This document shows positions 24,861 to 35,918 of a stretch of DNA of 64,000 nt, piece after piece. The DNA comes from Paguma larvata. Its lineage: Eukaryota > Chordata > Mammalia > Carnivora > Viverridae. The notes under the pieces were generated by a model. The model made no database searches and had not been told where the DNA came from. It saw only the letters and a list, made by a program, of their open reading frames with translations. Made by a program: the position numbers and the translations under genes. The stretch lies in contig CM057843.1 of the NCBI GenBank assembly GCA_030068075.1, positions 44,678,365 through 44,742,364 of the forward strand, in the 5' to 3' direction. The number at the start of each line of letters is the position of its first letter. The first letter of the stretch is position 1.

Positions 24861-25454
24861 GATAACTGCTACCTACTAGGGCTGGCATTTCTAGAAGTGT
24901 CAGGAAGAAGTATGGTAGGTGCTTGGCGGTGGGGGTTGAGATGGAACAAACAGCTGGCAAGGTCGTTCAGGTAAGGGAAAAAGTGTATGTGTGTGTGTGT
25001 GGGGGGGGGGTGCTTATACACCACAGCGACATGTAATGAAATCACCCAAAACGCCTGGGTTCAAATGTGAGCTCCACGATTCCTCTCACAGGTGACCCGG
25101 AGCAAGGTCTCTTAAGCCTAAAGTCCGAGTCCCCTACCTGTGAACGGAATGCGCCAAGTCATTCCATTCCAGCTCCAGGCAAAGGTGAACTCCCAGGCTG
25201 GGGGTGGGGACAGGAAGAAGGCAGGCGGTGGGGGAGGCTCTCAGAGGAAGCGCCAGTGGTGCCCAGCCCCCCTGCAGTTCCAAGCACCGTCCCTTCAGTC
25301 ACCCCTAGTTCCCCATTTCCATAGCTCTTAGGGGACAGGGACACAGATGGGGCCCTTGCCGGCTCTCAGTCACAGCCCAGACCACAAGCTCCAGCCACCT
25401 CTTCTGCAGCTCGACACCCCGACTGCCTGCGGTTCCCAGCTGGCGTGTCCTGGC

Positions 25455-25640
25455 CAAGGCAAGTCTTCAATTTGAACAGTGCCACTTACTCGCCGTATAA
25501 GCCTCAGAGGCTACATCCGGAAACCAGGGACACTGGTCTTGACCCTGGGCCATCGGGGGCACCACAGGACACAGTGATGCACGCGAAGTGCCTAGAACAG
25601 CGTCTGGCACCACAGAGTAAATGCTTATTAGGCGTTAGCC
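25455..25640 (+). repeat. MIR fragment
   Basis: CAGTGCCACTTACTCGCCGT and GTGCCTAGAACAGCGTCTGG followed by AGTAAATGCTTATTAG. Confidence 0.6.
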
Positions 25641-26009
25641 ACTGCCGCCACTGCCACCTGAGTTTCCTTGCCCTTTCCCAAGCCCTGACCTCCAACGGAG
25701 GCCTGGCCAAACTGTGCCAGGTCCAGCGAGAGCTTATTCCACAAAGCGGTGCGCTATGGCCCCGGGGAAGGAAGGCCAAGTCTCATCTGTATCCAGAAAT
25801 GACCCACATCTCTGGGCAGTGTGGCTTCTCCAAACCAGAGTTCTCTCGAGGCCGACCGGGCAGCGGACACAGGCTCTCAACACCTCTCGCACCCCATATT
25901 CCTCAGGAAATACAAGCACTAGCCCCACACTGGCCATGGAGGCGTCCCAGCGGAGTCCCTTTCTCCGTACAAATCGGGAGGAACCAGTAAGGCTGAGAAA
26001 GGACTGGAC

Positions 26010-26210
26010 TCCAGGCCGAGAGAAGTTCCAAACCCTGGATTCCTGCTTTACTATCGCTGAACCCTTCTGCGCCTTAGTTTTCTCCTCTGTGAAGTGGGGA
26101 TAACAACAGCGCCTACTTCTTATGGGTGTTAAAAGGACTGAATGATTTACTCAATGCAATGGCCTAGGATGGTGCCGGACAGAGTGATCACTGCGTAAGA
26201 ACTAGCTAGT
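26010..26210 (+). repeat. MIR fragment
   Basis: CGCCTTAGTTTTCTCCTCTG, TGAAGTGGGGATAACAACAG and TAAAAGGACTGAATGATTTA. Confidence 0.7.
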
Positions 26211-26924
26211 CTGACATCCCTGACTCTCCTTTAGAGGAAGACATAGTCTCGAGCTCGGACGGCCTCCACGGGATGGCTTCAGGCCAGGACTGGGGCTGTT
26301 CTGGGTCAAGTCGCCCGTGTAATGCCCAGGTTAGTGGAGAATCCATAGACAGGCAGGGCGCCGAGCCTCTGGGGGTGGAAGAGAGTGGCCCTAGCCTGTG
26401 TCCTGCCCCTGGCCAGCCTGGGGGTGGGGAGAGGGGTGCTGATTCAGGGAGGGAGGCCAGGGTAGCAGACCAAACAGCTCTGCAGACCATCCTGATGAGC
26501 CGGCACAGAAGAAATCTGGTCGAGCCCTGGCCTGTGGTGGCACCCCGCAGACCCCCCTCCTCTCCTCCTCACACCCCCCACCAGGAGCTGTAGAGATGAG
26601 GAGGGGTCGGAGGAGACAGAAGGTTGCAGAGGCCTGCCCACAATCCCCCAGCCAGGATGGGGCAGAGTTGATCCCAGGGCCTCTGCTGGCCAGGATGCCA
26701 GGGGTCAAAAGACTCCAAAGAACTTTATGGCCACCCAGTGAGGGCTTCTGGAGAACCAGCACCCTCCCCACCACATCCAAACCATCGGCGAATCCTACAG
26801 GCCTTTCCTTCAAAATCCAAACCAGAATCTGCCCGCTGTTCACCACTACCACTGCCGCCACCTGTCCGAACCATCACCTCTCATCTGCCACAGCTTCCTG
26901 ACCACTTCCTTGTCCTCATCCCAG

Positions 26925-27500
26925 GTCTGGTCTCAGCACAGCAGCCAGAGGGACCGTGGTAAAAGTCAGACCACAGCTCCCCAATGCCCCAGACCTTCGA
27001 TGGCTTCCAGCTCACCCTGAGTAAGGGCCAAAGTCTCCATCCTGGCCTACAAGCTCCCCCTTTCCCCGGCCTCTTCCCCTGGAACCCTCTGGTCCAGCCA
27101 CACTGGCCGCTCCCTGTTCCTTGGACACCTCAAACCTGCTCCCACCTGGAACCCTTGCACCTGCTGCCCTGTCTGAAGCTCCGCCCCCAGGGCTCTGCGG
27201 TGCTCCCCCTCCCCTTCCATTCTGGTCTCTGTGTAAATGTCCCTTTGGAGAAACCTTCCCTGAACTCCCTATTTAGCCCCCACCCTGCATCCCCTTACCC
27301 TGATTTATTCTTCTTCACAGTGCTTACCACCCCAGACGTATTACGTGTTCACTGGTCCGCATTCACTGCCTGTCTCCTCCCACCGGGATGCAAATTGCAC
27401 AAGGGCAGAAACTCCCCAGACTTTGCTCAACGCTGTGTGCCCAGCGCCCAGAATGACACCAGGCTCACAGAGAATATTCAAGAAATGTGCTGAACAGCTA
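26925..27500 (+). mobile_element. L2 LINE fragment, 3' part
   Basis: Degraded L2 with the usual 3' end layout: CTTCCCTGA..., GGGCAGAAACT..., GTGCCCAGCGCCCAGAATGA, then ATATTCAAGAAATGTGCTGAA. Confidence 0.7.
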
Positions 27501-28153
27501 TTTACACCTTTCCCTACAGGAGTGTGAGCACAGGTGCAGAGGTATAGTCATACCCACCCCTGAAGGAGCAGCCCCTTCGGGTCCAGATTGTTCCTCCTGG
27601 AGCTGGACTCCACGCTCTGCTGGTGTCTCACCCCCCATAGAGTCCAGGCATCCTCTCCACCAGTGGGCAAGGAGAACTGGTACCCTGGGCACCAACTTGC
27701 AGGGAAAAGACTGGAGGTGAGCTAAGTTCCTTGGATAGCAAAGGTCAAGATGAAAGCATGTGCTCCCTCAGAAAGACCCCAGTCCTCCTCTCTTGCTATG
27801 GGGGGTCATCCCATCCCCTTCCCTGGACACTTTCCTGACCACTGGCTGCTCCCAGGACACGCCGTGGCTCTACTTCCCTGTTTTCTCATTCTGGAATGAG
27901 CTCGCCTTCGGGCTTTCCCACCCCAGCTCTCCCTCACCCTCCAGGCTTCCCCAACCCCAGCTCTCGGGACTCTGACTCAGCACTTCCCTTAAGTCATCCT
28001 TCCTTGAATGCTTTAGGCCTGGGTCATAGTGCTTTGCCATGTCTAAGAAGTTAACTGGTCTGTGGGTCTGAAGTGCCCACCCTGGGACAGGTGACAGGGC
28101 ATGAGTCTGGGGACTGAGCATCAAACCTGGGGTCTAAAGCCCAAGGCCATTCT

Positions 28154-28462
28154 GAGTGCCTCAGTCAGTTGAGTGTCCGAGTCTTGATTTTAGCTCAAGT
28201 CATGATCCAGGGTCATGGGATCAAGCCCTGCCTCAGGTTCTGTGCCGAGCATGGAGCCTGCTTAAGATTCTCTCTCTTTCTTTCTTTTCTTTCTTTCTTT
28301 CTCTCTTTCTTTTCTTTCTTTCTTTCTTTCTCTTTCTTTCTTTCTTCTCTTTCTTTCTTTCTTTCTTTCTCTCTCTCTTTCTCTCTCTGACCTCCTCTGA
28401 CCTCCTCTGCCCCTCCCCTGCTTGCTCGTGCTCGCTCTCAAAGTAAAAAAAAAAAAAAAAAG
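28154..28462 (+). mobile_element. Can-SINE (older subfamily) with expanded TTTC tail
   Basis: The head lacks the first bases, the body reads ATGGGATCAAGCCCTGCCTC, and a TTTC tract of about 120 bp (28268-28390) precedes the poly-A. Flanking repeats CCAAGGCCATTCT (28141-28153) and CCAAAGCCATTCTT (28463-28476) mark the insertion. Confidence 0.9.
28268..28390 (+). repeat. (TTTC)n microsatellite inside a SINE tail
   Basis: Long pyrimidine-only tract of CTTT/TTTC units with CT interruptions, grown from the SINE's CT-rich tail. Confidence 0.9.
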
Positions 28463-28547
28463 TCCAAAGCCATTCTTATTAGGCTGTGAGCCCTTGACTA
28501 AATCACTCGGTCCTCTAAACCTCAGTTTCCTCATCTATAAAACGGGG

Positions 28548-28795
28548 GTGGGGGGCACCTGGTGGCCCAGTTGGTTAAGCATCCAACTTTGCCCCAGGTC
28601 ATGACCTCACGGTTTGTGAGTTCAAGCCCCGCATCGGCTCTGTGCTGACAGCTCAGAGCCTGGAGCCTGCTTCAGATTCCGTGTCTCCCTCTCTCTCTGT
28701 GCCTCCTCTGCTCGTGCTCTATCTCTCTGTCTCGCTCTCAAAAATCAACAAAGAATAAAAATAAATGAAAATAAATAAATAAACAAAGAAGTAAA
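28548..28795 (+). mobile_element. Can-SINE (feline type)
   Basis: Complete head, B-box-like segment, feline body and A-rich tail. It interrupts the same MIR that the preceding SINE also interrupts. Confidence 0.92.
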
Positions 28796-29760
28796 TGGGG
28801 ATAGTAGAGTGACCGCTTCACAGAGCGACTGAACGGATGAGAAACAACAAAAGCTAAGTGTCCGTGCTGGAGTTACAGCAGCTCCTTCTCCCCTTAGGGG
28901 CCACGAGACAGGGTTAGAGGCAGGGTCCCGGGCCGGGCACGGACGGCACGGCACCCTGCCCGGACTGACGGTCCCACCTGTGCTGCTGGATGAGGATGAG
29001 CCCTGGCCTCAGAGAGCTGACCCGGGATGGCACGTGTTAGGCTCTACTGCACCTCGGGGCTCGGTGGCCCGTGCCATCAGCCCTGGCACGGGTGGCTCAT
29101 CGGCCCCCACTCTGTCCCATCAATAGAGAGTTTGGGAAGTTTTCTGGAGAAGGAAGAGTTTAAGGAGAGGAGGAAACCAGGTTCCGTTTCTCCTTTCCTT
29201 CTGGGGAAGTGGAAAGGGGAAGAGTCCAGCCAAAACAGAAACCACATGCATCACTGCGCACTGCCCCCTCCGGCCGGCACATTCTGGTGGTACAGTTTAC
29301 TGGAAAACCTTAGCAGGCTGCGATCCACTCGGCCGTCCTGCCCCCTCCACATCCCAGGCCCCGTTAAATGTCAGGGATGCCCTGGCCTTCTCAGGGGTGA
29401 GTGAGTCAGGCCCCGCCACACCCTTCCTGCTACTGGATAAAACTTGGAAGCTAATGAGGTCAAGGTCTCAAGGTCAGTCTGGAAAGGGCCAGTCGTCTTC
29501 CAGGAGAGATCGCAGCCCCGTCAGCCCACTCAAGGCAGAAGGGAGTTCAGCAAAGACCCCTCCCAGCACCAGCTCCGACCGGACAAAAACCCGATCAGCC
29601 TTTCCCTCTCCAGAAAAGGTTCACGGGGATACACAATGGGACAGATGGGATGCCTTGCTTGTCCCCTGTCCTACAGATGTGGCTGCTGTCCCTTTGGGGG
29701 TTGGAACCCAGGGGCAGTTTCTCAGAGACAGCTGTGGACCTGGGGTCAAGAGACAGTTTT

Positions 29761-29995
29761 TGTTTTTTTTGTTTTTTTTTTTGTTAATGTTTATTTATTT
29801 TTGAGAGAGAGAGAGACAGAATGCAAGCCGGGAAGGGGTAGAGAGAGAGGGAGAGAGGGAGACACCGAATCTGAAGCAGGTTCCAGGCTCTGAGCTGTCA
29901 GCACACGCCAGACGCGGGGCTTGAACTCACGAGCTGTGAGATCATGACCTGAGGTGAAGTCGGGCGCTTAACCGACTGAGCCACCCAGGCGCCCC
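29761..29995 (-). mobile_element. Can-SINE (feline type), reverse orientation
   Basis: Poly-T, then GAGAGAGAGA, the reverse feline body and the head ending GCCACCCAGGCGCCCC. Target duplication AAGAGACAGTTTT (29748-29760) versus AAGAGACAGTTCTT (29996-30009). It splits a MIR. Confidence 0.94.
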
Positions 29996-29999
29996 AAGA

Positions 30000-30100
30000 G
30001 ACAGTTCTTAAAGTTCCTGCTGAGTGACTTCCCCTGAGTCTCAGCTTCCTCATCTGTGAAATGGAGCCAACAAGCTCCACCACTCAATGGAACAAGTATG
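30000..30100 (+). repeat. MIR fragment right of a Can-SINE
   Basis: GAGTCTCAGCTTCCTCATCT and GTGAAATGGAGCCAACAAG; the left part of the same MIR is at about 29715-29760. Confidence 0.65.
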
Positions 30101-30184
30101 AGCTGACAAATACACGGGACTTTTGGTCTCACCCACACCTCCTCCCCAATCTAGGTGTGCAAGAGCTCAATCTAATGCAGCATG

Positions 30185-30500
30185 TGAACTGAGAACCTAC
30201 AACATGCCAGACCCTGTGCCAGTCCCTGGAGATACTTAGGGGCTCTGGGTCTGGTGAGAGAGGCTAACAGATAAACAAAACACGGTGCCACGCTGTCATC
30301 GGCACATTCAGGGAGGAACAAACAATGAACCGTGGGCTCTCAGAGAAGGGAGCAGCTGACCTGGGCCGGAGTGGGTGAGGTTGGGAAAGCCACAAAGAGA
30401 GGCTGACCCAGGCCTTGAAGAATCGGCATCTACCAACCACAGACAAGGAAGGTGAGCAGTCCAGGTAGGCAAAACAGCAGGAGCAAAGGCCCGGACTCTA
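30185..30500 (-). mobile_element. L2 LINE fragment, reverse
   Basis: Begins with a degraded CTACAACATGCCAGACCCTGTG (reverse L2 end) and continues through GGGAGCAGCTGACCTGGGCC and GGCCTTGAAGAATC-type L2 text. Confidence 0.65.
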
Positions 30501-30789
30501 AAGCATAGGCCCAGCCCACAGGCTTGCAAGCTGACCGCCCCAGGGGGCCTGCCCCAACACCAGGCCTTCACACTTCCCCTCCCCTAGGCACGGTCCCCAC
30601 AGGCTCCTAAATCGAGGGGGGGACACTTCCTCATGGCCAAGCAAGGAAAGGAATCCCCAGCCTCAGCAGAGGAGGCTGCCTCTGCCCGCTCGCCCACCTT
30701 AGCCCTCCCCCTGAAAGAGCTCTGTTCAGAAGACCCGAGCGCCCATTCTCTGAGTCCACCCTGGTCTCTGCCTCCCTCTGGTAACTTCA

Positions 30790-31010
30790 TCCTCTGGCTC
30801 TAAGGTCCTTCACTAATTGTCCGTTCCTCTGGGAAGCCATTCTTGGCCTTTCTCCCCCCTGGGTTCCCAGAGCTCTGTGTATATTTCTCTAGAATCAACA
30901 CTTGCCATGTAACATTCACTCACTTCCGGAGTCACTTCCTGAGCAGAGCAACATCAAATCTGGGCTCTTTTCATTCTTGAATCCTCACTCAATAAATCCA
31001 GATCCTGCCC
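30790..31010 (+). mobile_element. L2 LINE fragment
   Basis: L2-like GGGAAGCCATTCTTGGCCTTTCTC and GAGCTCTGTGTATATTTCTC. Confidence 0.5.
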
Positions 31011-31154
31011 CCAACGCCCTCCACCCCAGCATTTTGTTTATTGATCAAAAGTCAGGCTTTGGAGTTCTGGAACAGAATGAGAAGTAAGCCACAGCAACTG
31101 TTCTCAAGCAACTTACAACACTAAAAATGATAGCCACTGCTCTAGAATGTTCTT

Positions 31155-31385
31155 GTATAAGCAATAGTGGTTAATATTTATTTATTGAGCATTCATACGC
31201 TGTTTTAAGCCCACCACATAATTTCATTTAATCCTCACGGTAACTCTATGAGGTAGGCACATTGCTACCTCCATTTTACACATGAGGAAACTGGGGCACT
31301 TTCTTCATCAAAGTCATAAAATAGTGTCAGAACCCACAAAGTGATTCAGGAGTCTGTTTGCTCAACCACTGTTCTACTATGGACA
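31155..31385 (-). repeat. Near full-length MIR, reverse
   Basis: TATTTATTGAGCATTCATAC, AATTTCATTTAATCCTCACG, TATGAGGTAGGCAC and CATTTTACACATGAGGAAAC in MIR order. Confidence 0.8.
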
Positions 31386-31389
31386 CGGT

Positions 31390-32300
31390 GTTGCAGGGAC
31401 ACAGGGGGTTAGCGTTAAGCCTTGGACAGGGTGGATGGAAGTCTACCCAGAGGCGGTACTGCCTGAGCTGAGCACTGAGAGGGACAAGCAGAAGGTAGCC
31501 TGGCAGAGAAGAGGAGAAGGGGCTTCCCAGACAGAGGGGCTGGTATGCAAAGGCATGGAGACACGAAATTGCAAGGTGTGGGCAGGCAGCTGCGGTGCCA
31601 TGTTATTGGACTTTAGGGTGCACACAGAAGACTAGCAGGAAAGAGGTCAGAACCCAGAGAGCTCTGTAAATAGTGCTAGGGATTCAGCCTTTTCCCTACA
31701 GCAATGAGAAGTCAACAAAGGGTTTTTAAGCAAGGCAGTAACACTATGAGACTTGTGTTTTAAAAGGATCACAAGAGGGGCCCCGGGCTGACTCAGTCAG
31801 GAGTTTACTTTAAAAAAAAAAAAAAAGGATCACAAGAGTTAGTCTGGAGTCTGGGTTGCAGGCAGCCATGACTGGAAGTTGCTAGCAAGCCACTGCGGTT
31901 ATTCCGGTGACAAACACATCGAGGTGGTCACAGAAGAGATGGAAGCACGGGACCAGGTTTGAAACATGTTCAGGAAGTTGGCTGGATCGGGCCAGCCCAC
32001 TGATGTGGGAACTGAGGGAGAAGAGGAATTGTGAGATAATTCCTCGTCTCTCGCTGGGATGCGATGGCAGAGCAAGAACGCGCTTGCAGGGAGAGACCAG
32101 TTAAGTGAGCTCCAGCTGAAGTGGAGCTGTCCAACTGGTAGCTGGTAGCTAAATGGCCAAGTCTGGGGCTCCAAGGAGGGGCTGCGCTGAAGAAAGTGGT
32201 CGATCTGGGCGCCTTTTGGGTCTTTAGGCGGTGTAAAGCTGAAGCCATGAGAGGGAATGAGACCATCAAACTTCAACGTATAGTGGGGGCTGGGCAGAAG
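31390..32300 (-). mobile_element. L2 LINE fragment, reverse, carrying a miniature SINE
   Basis: Old L2 text in reverse (for example GGGTTTTTAAGCAAGGCAGT then TTTTAAAAGGATCACAAGAG) interrupted by the 45-bp SINE remnant at 31778. Confidence 0.65.
31778..31822 (+). mobile_element. Miniature Can-SINE remnant with intact target duplication
   Basis: Only about 45 bp remain (GGGCCCCGGGCTGACTCAG head, a few bases, then poly-A). A perfect 16-bp duplication AAAAGGATCACAAGAG flanks it at 31762-31777 and 31823-31838. It sits within an L2. Confidence 0.8.
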
Positions 32301-32639
32301 ACAATGTGAAACGGTACTTCTACCGTCAGAACAGTAGGAAGAGATGCTGACGCGGAGGACGCCAAAGGGGGCGGGGTGTCAATTACATCGATTAGGAACG
32401 AGTGTCACTGGTGTTTATGCACCTCTAAGAACTCAAGAAAGATTCTTTCAAGATTCTTTTGATGTCAGTTAGGAAGTCATACACTGCCGTTTTCAAAGGA
32501 AGTTGGGGGAGACCGGATGACAGCGAGACGCATACCTGCTGGAACATATTCTTCCTCTTTCAAAGACCCTGACCCCTGCCCACATCCAACTCCTGTCCCC
32601 TAATACCCAGATTTCATCTCTCGCCTCTCTTCTCAGGGT

Positions 32640-33090
32640 GGAGAGCGAGGCTCCGGAGGACGATCGGGTACGCCCTCCCCGGGCGCTCTCGGGTGGGCGG
32701 GGCCGCGGAGGGTCTGCGCGGGAGCCCCCCGAACCCCGCGTGGGGCGGAGCGAGGCCGAGCAAAGGAAGGGGGCGGAACCTGGGACGCCGGGGGTGTGGG
32801 AAGGGTCGGAAGGAACCAACAACGGACACCAGGCAGGGAGGTGGAATCCGCTGGCAAGACGCAGCCCTCGTACCACCCGGCCCCAGTGACCTCCCCCGGA
32901 CCCACCTGCTCCATGTCAGCCACCGCCCGTGCTCCTCCGGCCCCAGCCGCAGTTCAGCCCCGCAGCCCGGGCAGGGCCTCCGAGCGGAACAGGATCTCCC
33001 GGCCGCGGAGCCGCTTCCGCCGCTGAGCCCGCCCCCCAGAGCGAGCAGGGACTTGCGTAGACGTGCAGCCCCGCCCCCTCGTCTCAGTCT
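32640..33090. promoter_or_regulatory. STARD3: CpG island, STARD3 promoter
   Basis: Dense CG dinucleotides with GGGCGG/CCGCCC Sp1-type boxes surround the predicted STARD3 first exon. No TATA box is obvious, as expected for a housekeeping promoter. Confidence 0.65.
32906..33030 (-). other. STARD3: STARD3 non-coding first exon (predicted)
   Basis: Within a CpG island the minus strand ends an exon at GAGCAG followed by the donor GTGGGT (32905-32900). No closer upstream promoter exists for STARD3, whose human gene also has a distant untranslated exon. The partner is an acceptor (pyrimidine tract then CAG) just before 20607, leaving 51 nt of UTR in the first coding exon. The 5' limit is a guess and the intron would be about 12.3 kb. 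Confidence 0.6.
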
Positions 33091-33514
33091 CCGCCCCCAA
33101 GCCCTTGGGCCCTATCCTAAGGGCCGGAAGTGGGAACTGCTTAAGCGGTCTTAACGGTGGGGAAATGGGAAAGAAGCCCAGGGACATCATCGTTGTTGGG
33201 CCGCAGAGGCCTGGTACTGTGGAGAACAAAGGGGAACTTCCTGCGGGGAGGTCTTTGAGGCTGGGGGACGGGTTCTTTGGAGGAATCCACTTACTCTTGA
33301 AAGTTCTTTCCCTCCCTGCCTCTTTCAGAGATTCCCTAGCAGGATCTAGTACTTCTGTGGTCCTTCCTAAGAATGCTCCTAGCCTGTCTGCAGGAAAGAC
33401 TCCCAGACTACAGGACTGGACACTAGGATCGAGATGGCCACCAACTAAGTTTTCCACCTAGGGGAACCCGTTATCCCCTCCTCCCTCTCCTTTCCCCTGA
33501 AAGAACAGTCTCAG
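33031..33514. other. Short spacer between STARD3 promoter and PPP1R1B 3' end
   Basis: Only about 0.5 kb separates the predicted STARD3 start region from the PPP1R1B poly(A) signal. No exon or repeat is recognised. Confidence 0.6.
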
Positions 33515-33532
33515 CACAGTTATTTACAAAGA

Positions 33533-33538
33533 TTTATT
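33533..33538 (-). promoter_or_regulatory. PPP1R1B: PPP1R1B poly(A) signal
   Basis: TTTATT on plus (AATAAA on minus) in an AT-rich patch, about 750 nt past the stop codon. The 3'UTR would cover roughly 34289-33515. Confidence 0.75.
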
Positions 33539-34289
33539 ACGGCACAGGAGTGGTTCAGGCCTGGAGTCAGGGAAGAGGGAAAGGGGGCAGAGCAGCTGGA
33601 GGACAAGGAGAACCTGGCTTCCCCACCGTGTGCCCCCCTAAGGATGTATACTAGGCGGCATTCCTGGCATCAAAGCACAAACAAAACGCAAGAAAGCAGC
33701 CTCTGCTAGTCCATCTTCCAGGCACCCAGGCTGGGGAGCAGGAGTGATAAGGGGAAGATTTCCAAAATGTTGAAGCTGAGGAGAAGGATGCCTGAATCCT
33801 GGGCCCTGGTAGAAGCCAGAGAGAGGGGTGGTAACTTGAAATCCCCCATAGGAGAGGGGATGGAGAAGGATCTAAGGGTACCTACGATTTCTCAGTACCC
33901 TCTTTCCCCAGATCTTAGGGTCCTGCCCTGTGGGTTTCCTGTGCCCAGGGGAGAGGGTCTGGGGAGTGAAATTGTGAAGGATGAACCTTTGCCGCCCCCC
34001 TTACTGGAGTATCCGATGCAAACTCTCTCACATCCCGCCTCCCTCTGGGTAAATGGGGGAATGACTGGCAGGGGTAGGCATCAGGCAGCAAGTACCCAGG
34101 GACTCTGGGCATCAGCCAAAGGTGGGCAAACAAGCAAACACAGACCAGCCTTAAGTCTTCTAAAAGTCAGAAGCCACAGCCCTAGCGAGTGAGGGGGAAG
34201 GGTACAAAATAGGGGTGGGGACAGAGTAGGTTTCTGGGGAACAGCAATGCCCCCTCCACTTCCTTCTGAGAGATGCAAGGCTGGATGGC

Positions 34290-35886
34290 CTATGTGCCAG
34301 GCTCAGGGTGGGCAGGGCGCCGTGGCTCCTCCCCAGGCTCTGCAAGGCAAGCAGAGGGACTCAGGGCTTGGCCACGCTCACGAGAATTCCCAACCCACCT
34401 CCCCGTTCCCCACTACCAAGCCTCACCATTTAGTGCCGGGTCTTCCACTTGGTCCTTGGACCTTCCATCTCTCTGGGGCTCATCCAGAGGGGGTGGGCGC
34501 TCCCAGGGTCCCTCCAGACCCTGGCCATAAGTTGTCTTCTGCACAACTGGGGATTAGGTAGAAGGGACAAAATCACAGGCTCTGAGTATCCACTCCTGGA
34601 GCATGAGCTTTGCTTCGCTGATGGCTGAGGCTAAACTTCTGAGGGCAACCAGGTATAATGGATAGAACACTGGCCCAAGACAGCTCTTCCAGGGAATAGT
34701 TGTATGGCTTAGATAAGTCAGTTATTACCTCTCTGAAGGGGACAGTAAGAGGGAAATTGCGTAGATTGCCTTAAACAAGATAATAGTCACTGCTCTGACC
34801 AGCCCAGCACCAGCACGCCAGGAGTGGTGGCCATTGACATTGTTCCTTGGGGGTCTTGTCATTGGTCCCTGTGCCCTACTGCTTTTCCTGAGAAAACATT
34901 CTCCTCTCACCTCCTCTTTACCTGTCCTAAGGGTCTCAGTGGGAGTTGACTCAATTTCCAACAGAAGCTTTTGCTCCCCACCGCCAGAGATGCAGAGAAG
35001 AGGTCCAAGCCATTTTGTTTGCATGTAAGGGATGGACGCTACGAGCAGGGGTGGTCACCTGTTTTTCATCCCCATAAATAAGGGACCAGGAAGTTTAACA
35101 TGCACCGGGAGGGATAGATATGCCACAGCCTTCAACAGCTAAGCATGGAAAAAACAGCCCGGGGAGGGACAGAGATCTTTCTGCCTAGGAATTCTCTGGG
35201 CCTTGGGTCCTTCTGCAGAGATTTCTGGATCTGGGGCCTCTAGCTCTGAGGCCTTCGGTGTCGGTCTTAGGCCCTTCCTTGGCCCATCTCTTCCCAGGCA
35301 GTTGGGGTTGGAGTTGCGGAGGACCAGGTTGGTTCTTGAATCCTAGATTCTCCATTTAGACACTAGAGGGCACCCTCTCACCTCGAGCCCAGGAAATAAA
35401 AAAGGGGGAGAAACACCCACAGGGTCCTGGGGAGGACTTATGAACCAGCTCTCTGCCTCCCAGGTGAAGACCACATCCCAGGTTCGGAAACGCAGGTAAA
35501 GGGGGCATTGGGCCCTCTTCGTTCTCTATCGCTGCGTCTCCTTGTACCCCCTCACCGCCATGGCGAGGAAGTCTTTTCTTGGGTCGAGCCTCAAACCTCA
35601 AGTGGCCCTGCCTTAATTCTTAGGGAAGAGAGGAATTATCAGGGACAACCTGATTGGGAGAGGGACAGGGTCAGGATGGGAGCAACGCCAGTAAGCCCAC
35701 GTAAGGCACATGTGGGTGAGAGAACAGGAGGCCCTCGCTGTATGACTGCAGTTTACACGTGTCAGAAAACTGTGAACCGAGAGGGGTGTCTCAGGACTCT
35801 CGGGGAGGAACCCACCTAACCCATGGTGTCCTGGCCCCTTCAGCTTACCAGGCCCCCTCCTGCCCTTCAGGATTTCAGCCTGGCTG

Positions 35887-35918
<32 letters not shown>

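Larger units (their letters stand above)
28095..28860 (+). repeat. One MIR split into three parts by two Can-SINEs
   Basis: MIR pieces at 28095-28153, 28475-28547 (AACCTCAGTTTCCTCATCTA) and 28793-28860 (AATGGGGATAGTAGAGTG) read on in order across the SINEs. Confidence 0.65.
20608..32905 (-). other. STARD3: STARD3 large first intron
   Basis: About 12.3 kb with no recognisable exon on either strand. It is filled with repeats listed separately: L2 and MIR fragments, an L1M 3' end, four Can-SINEs, one miniature SINE remnant, a TG/CG tract, a 21-G run and a long TTTC tract. Confidence 0.7.

Noticed and set aside
35840..35880. Non-canonical GC donor for PPP1R1B exon 5 right after AEILK (AAGG|GCAGG)
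   Set aside because: The normal GTAAGC donor 20 nt further gives correct phase and exactly the human protein length.
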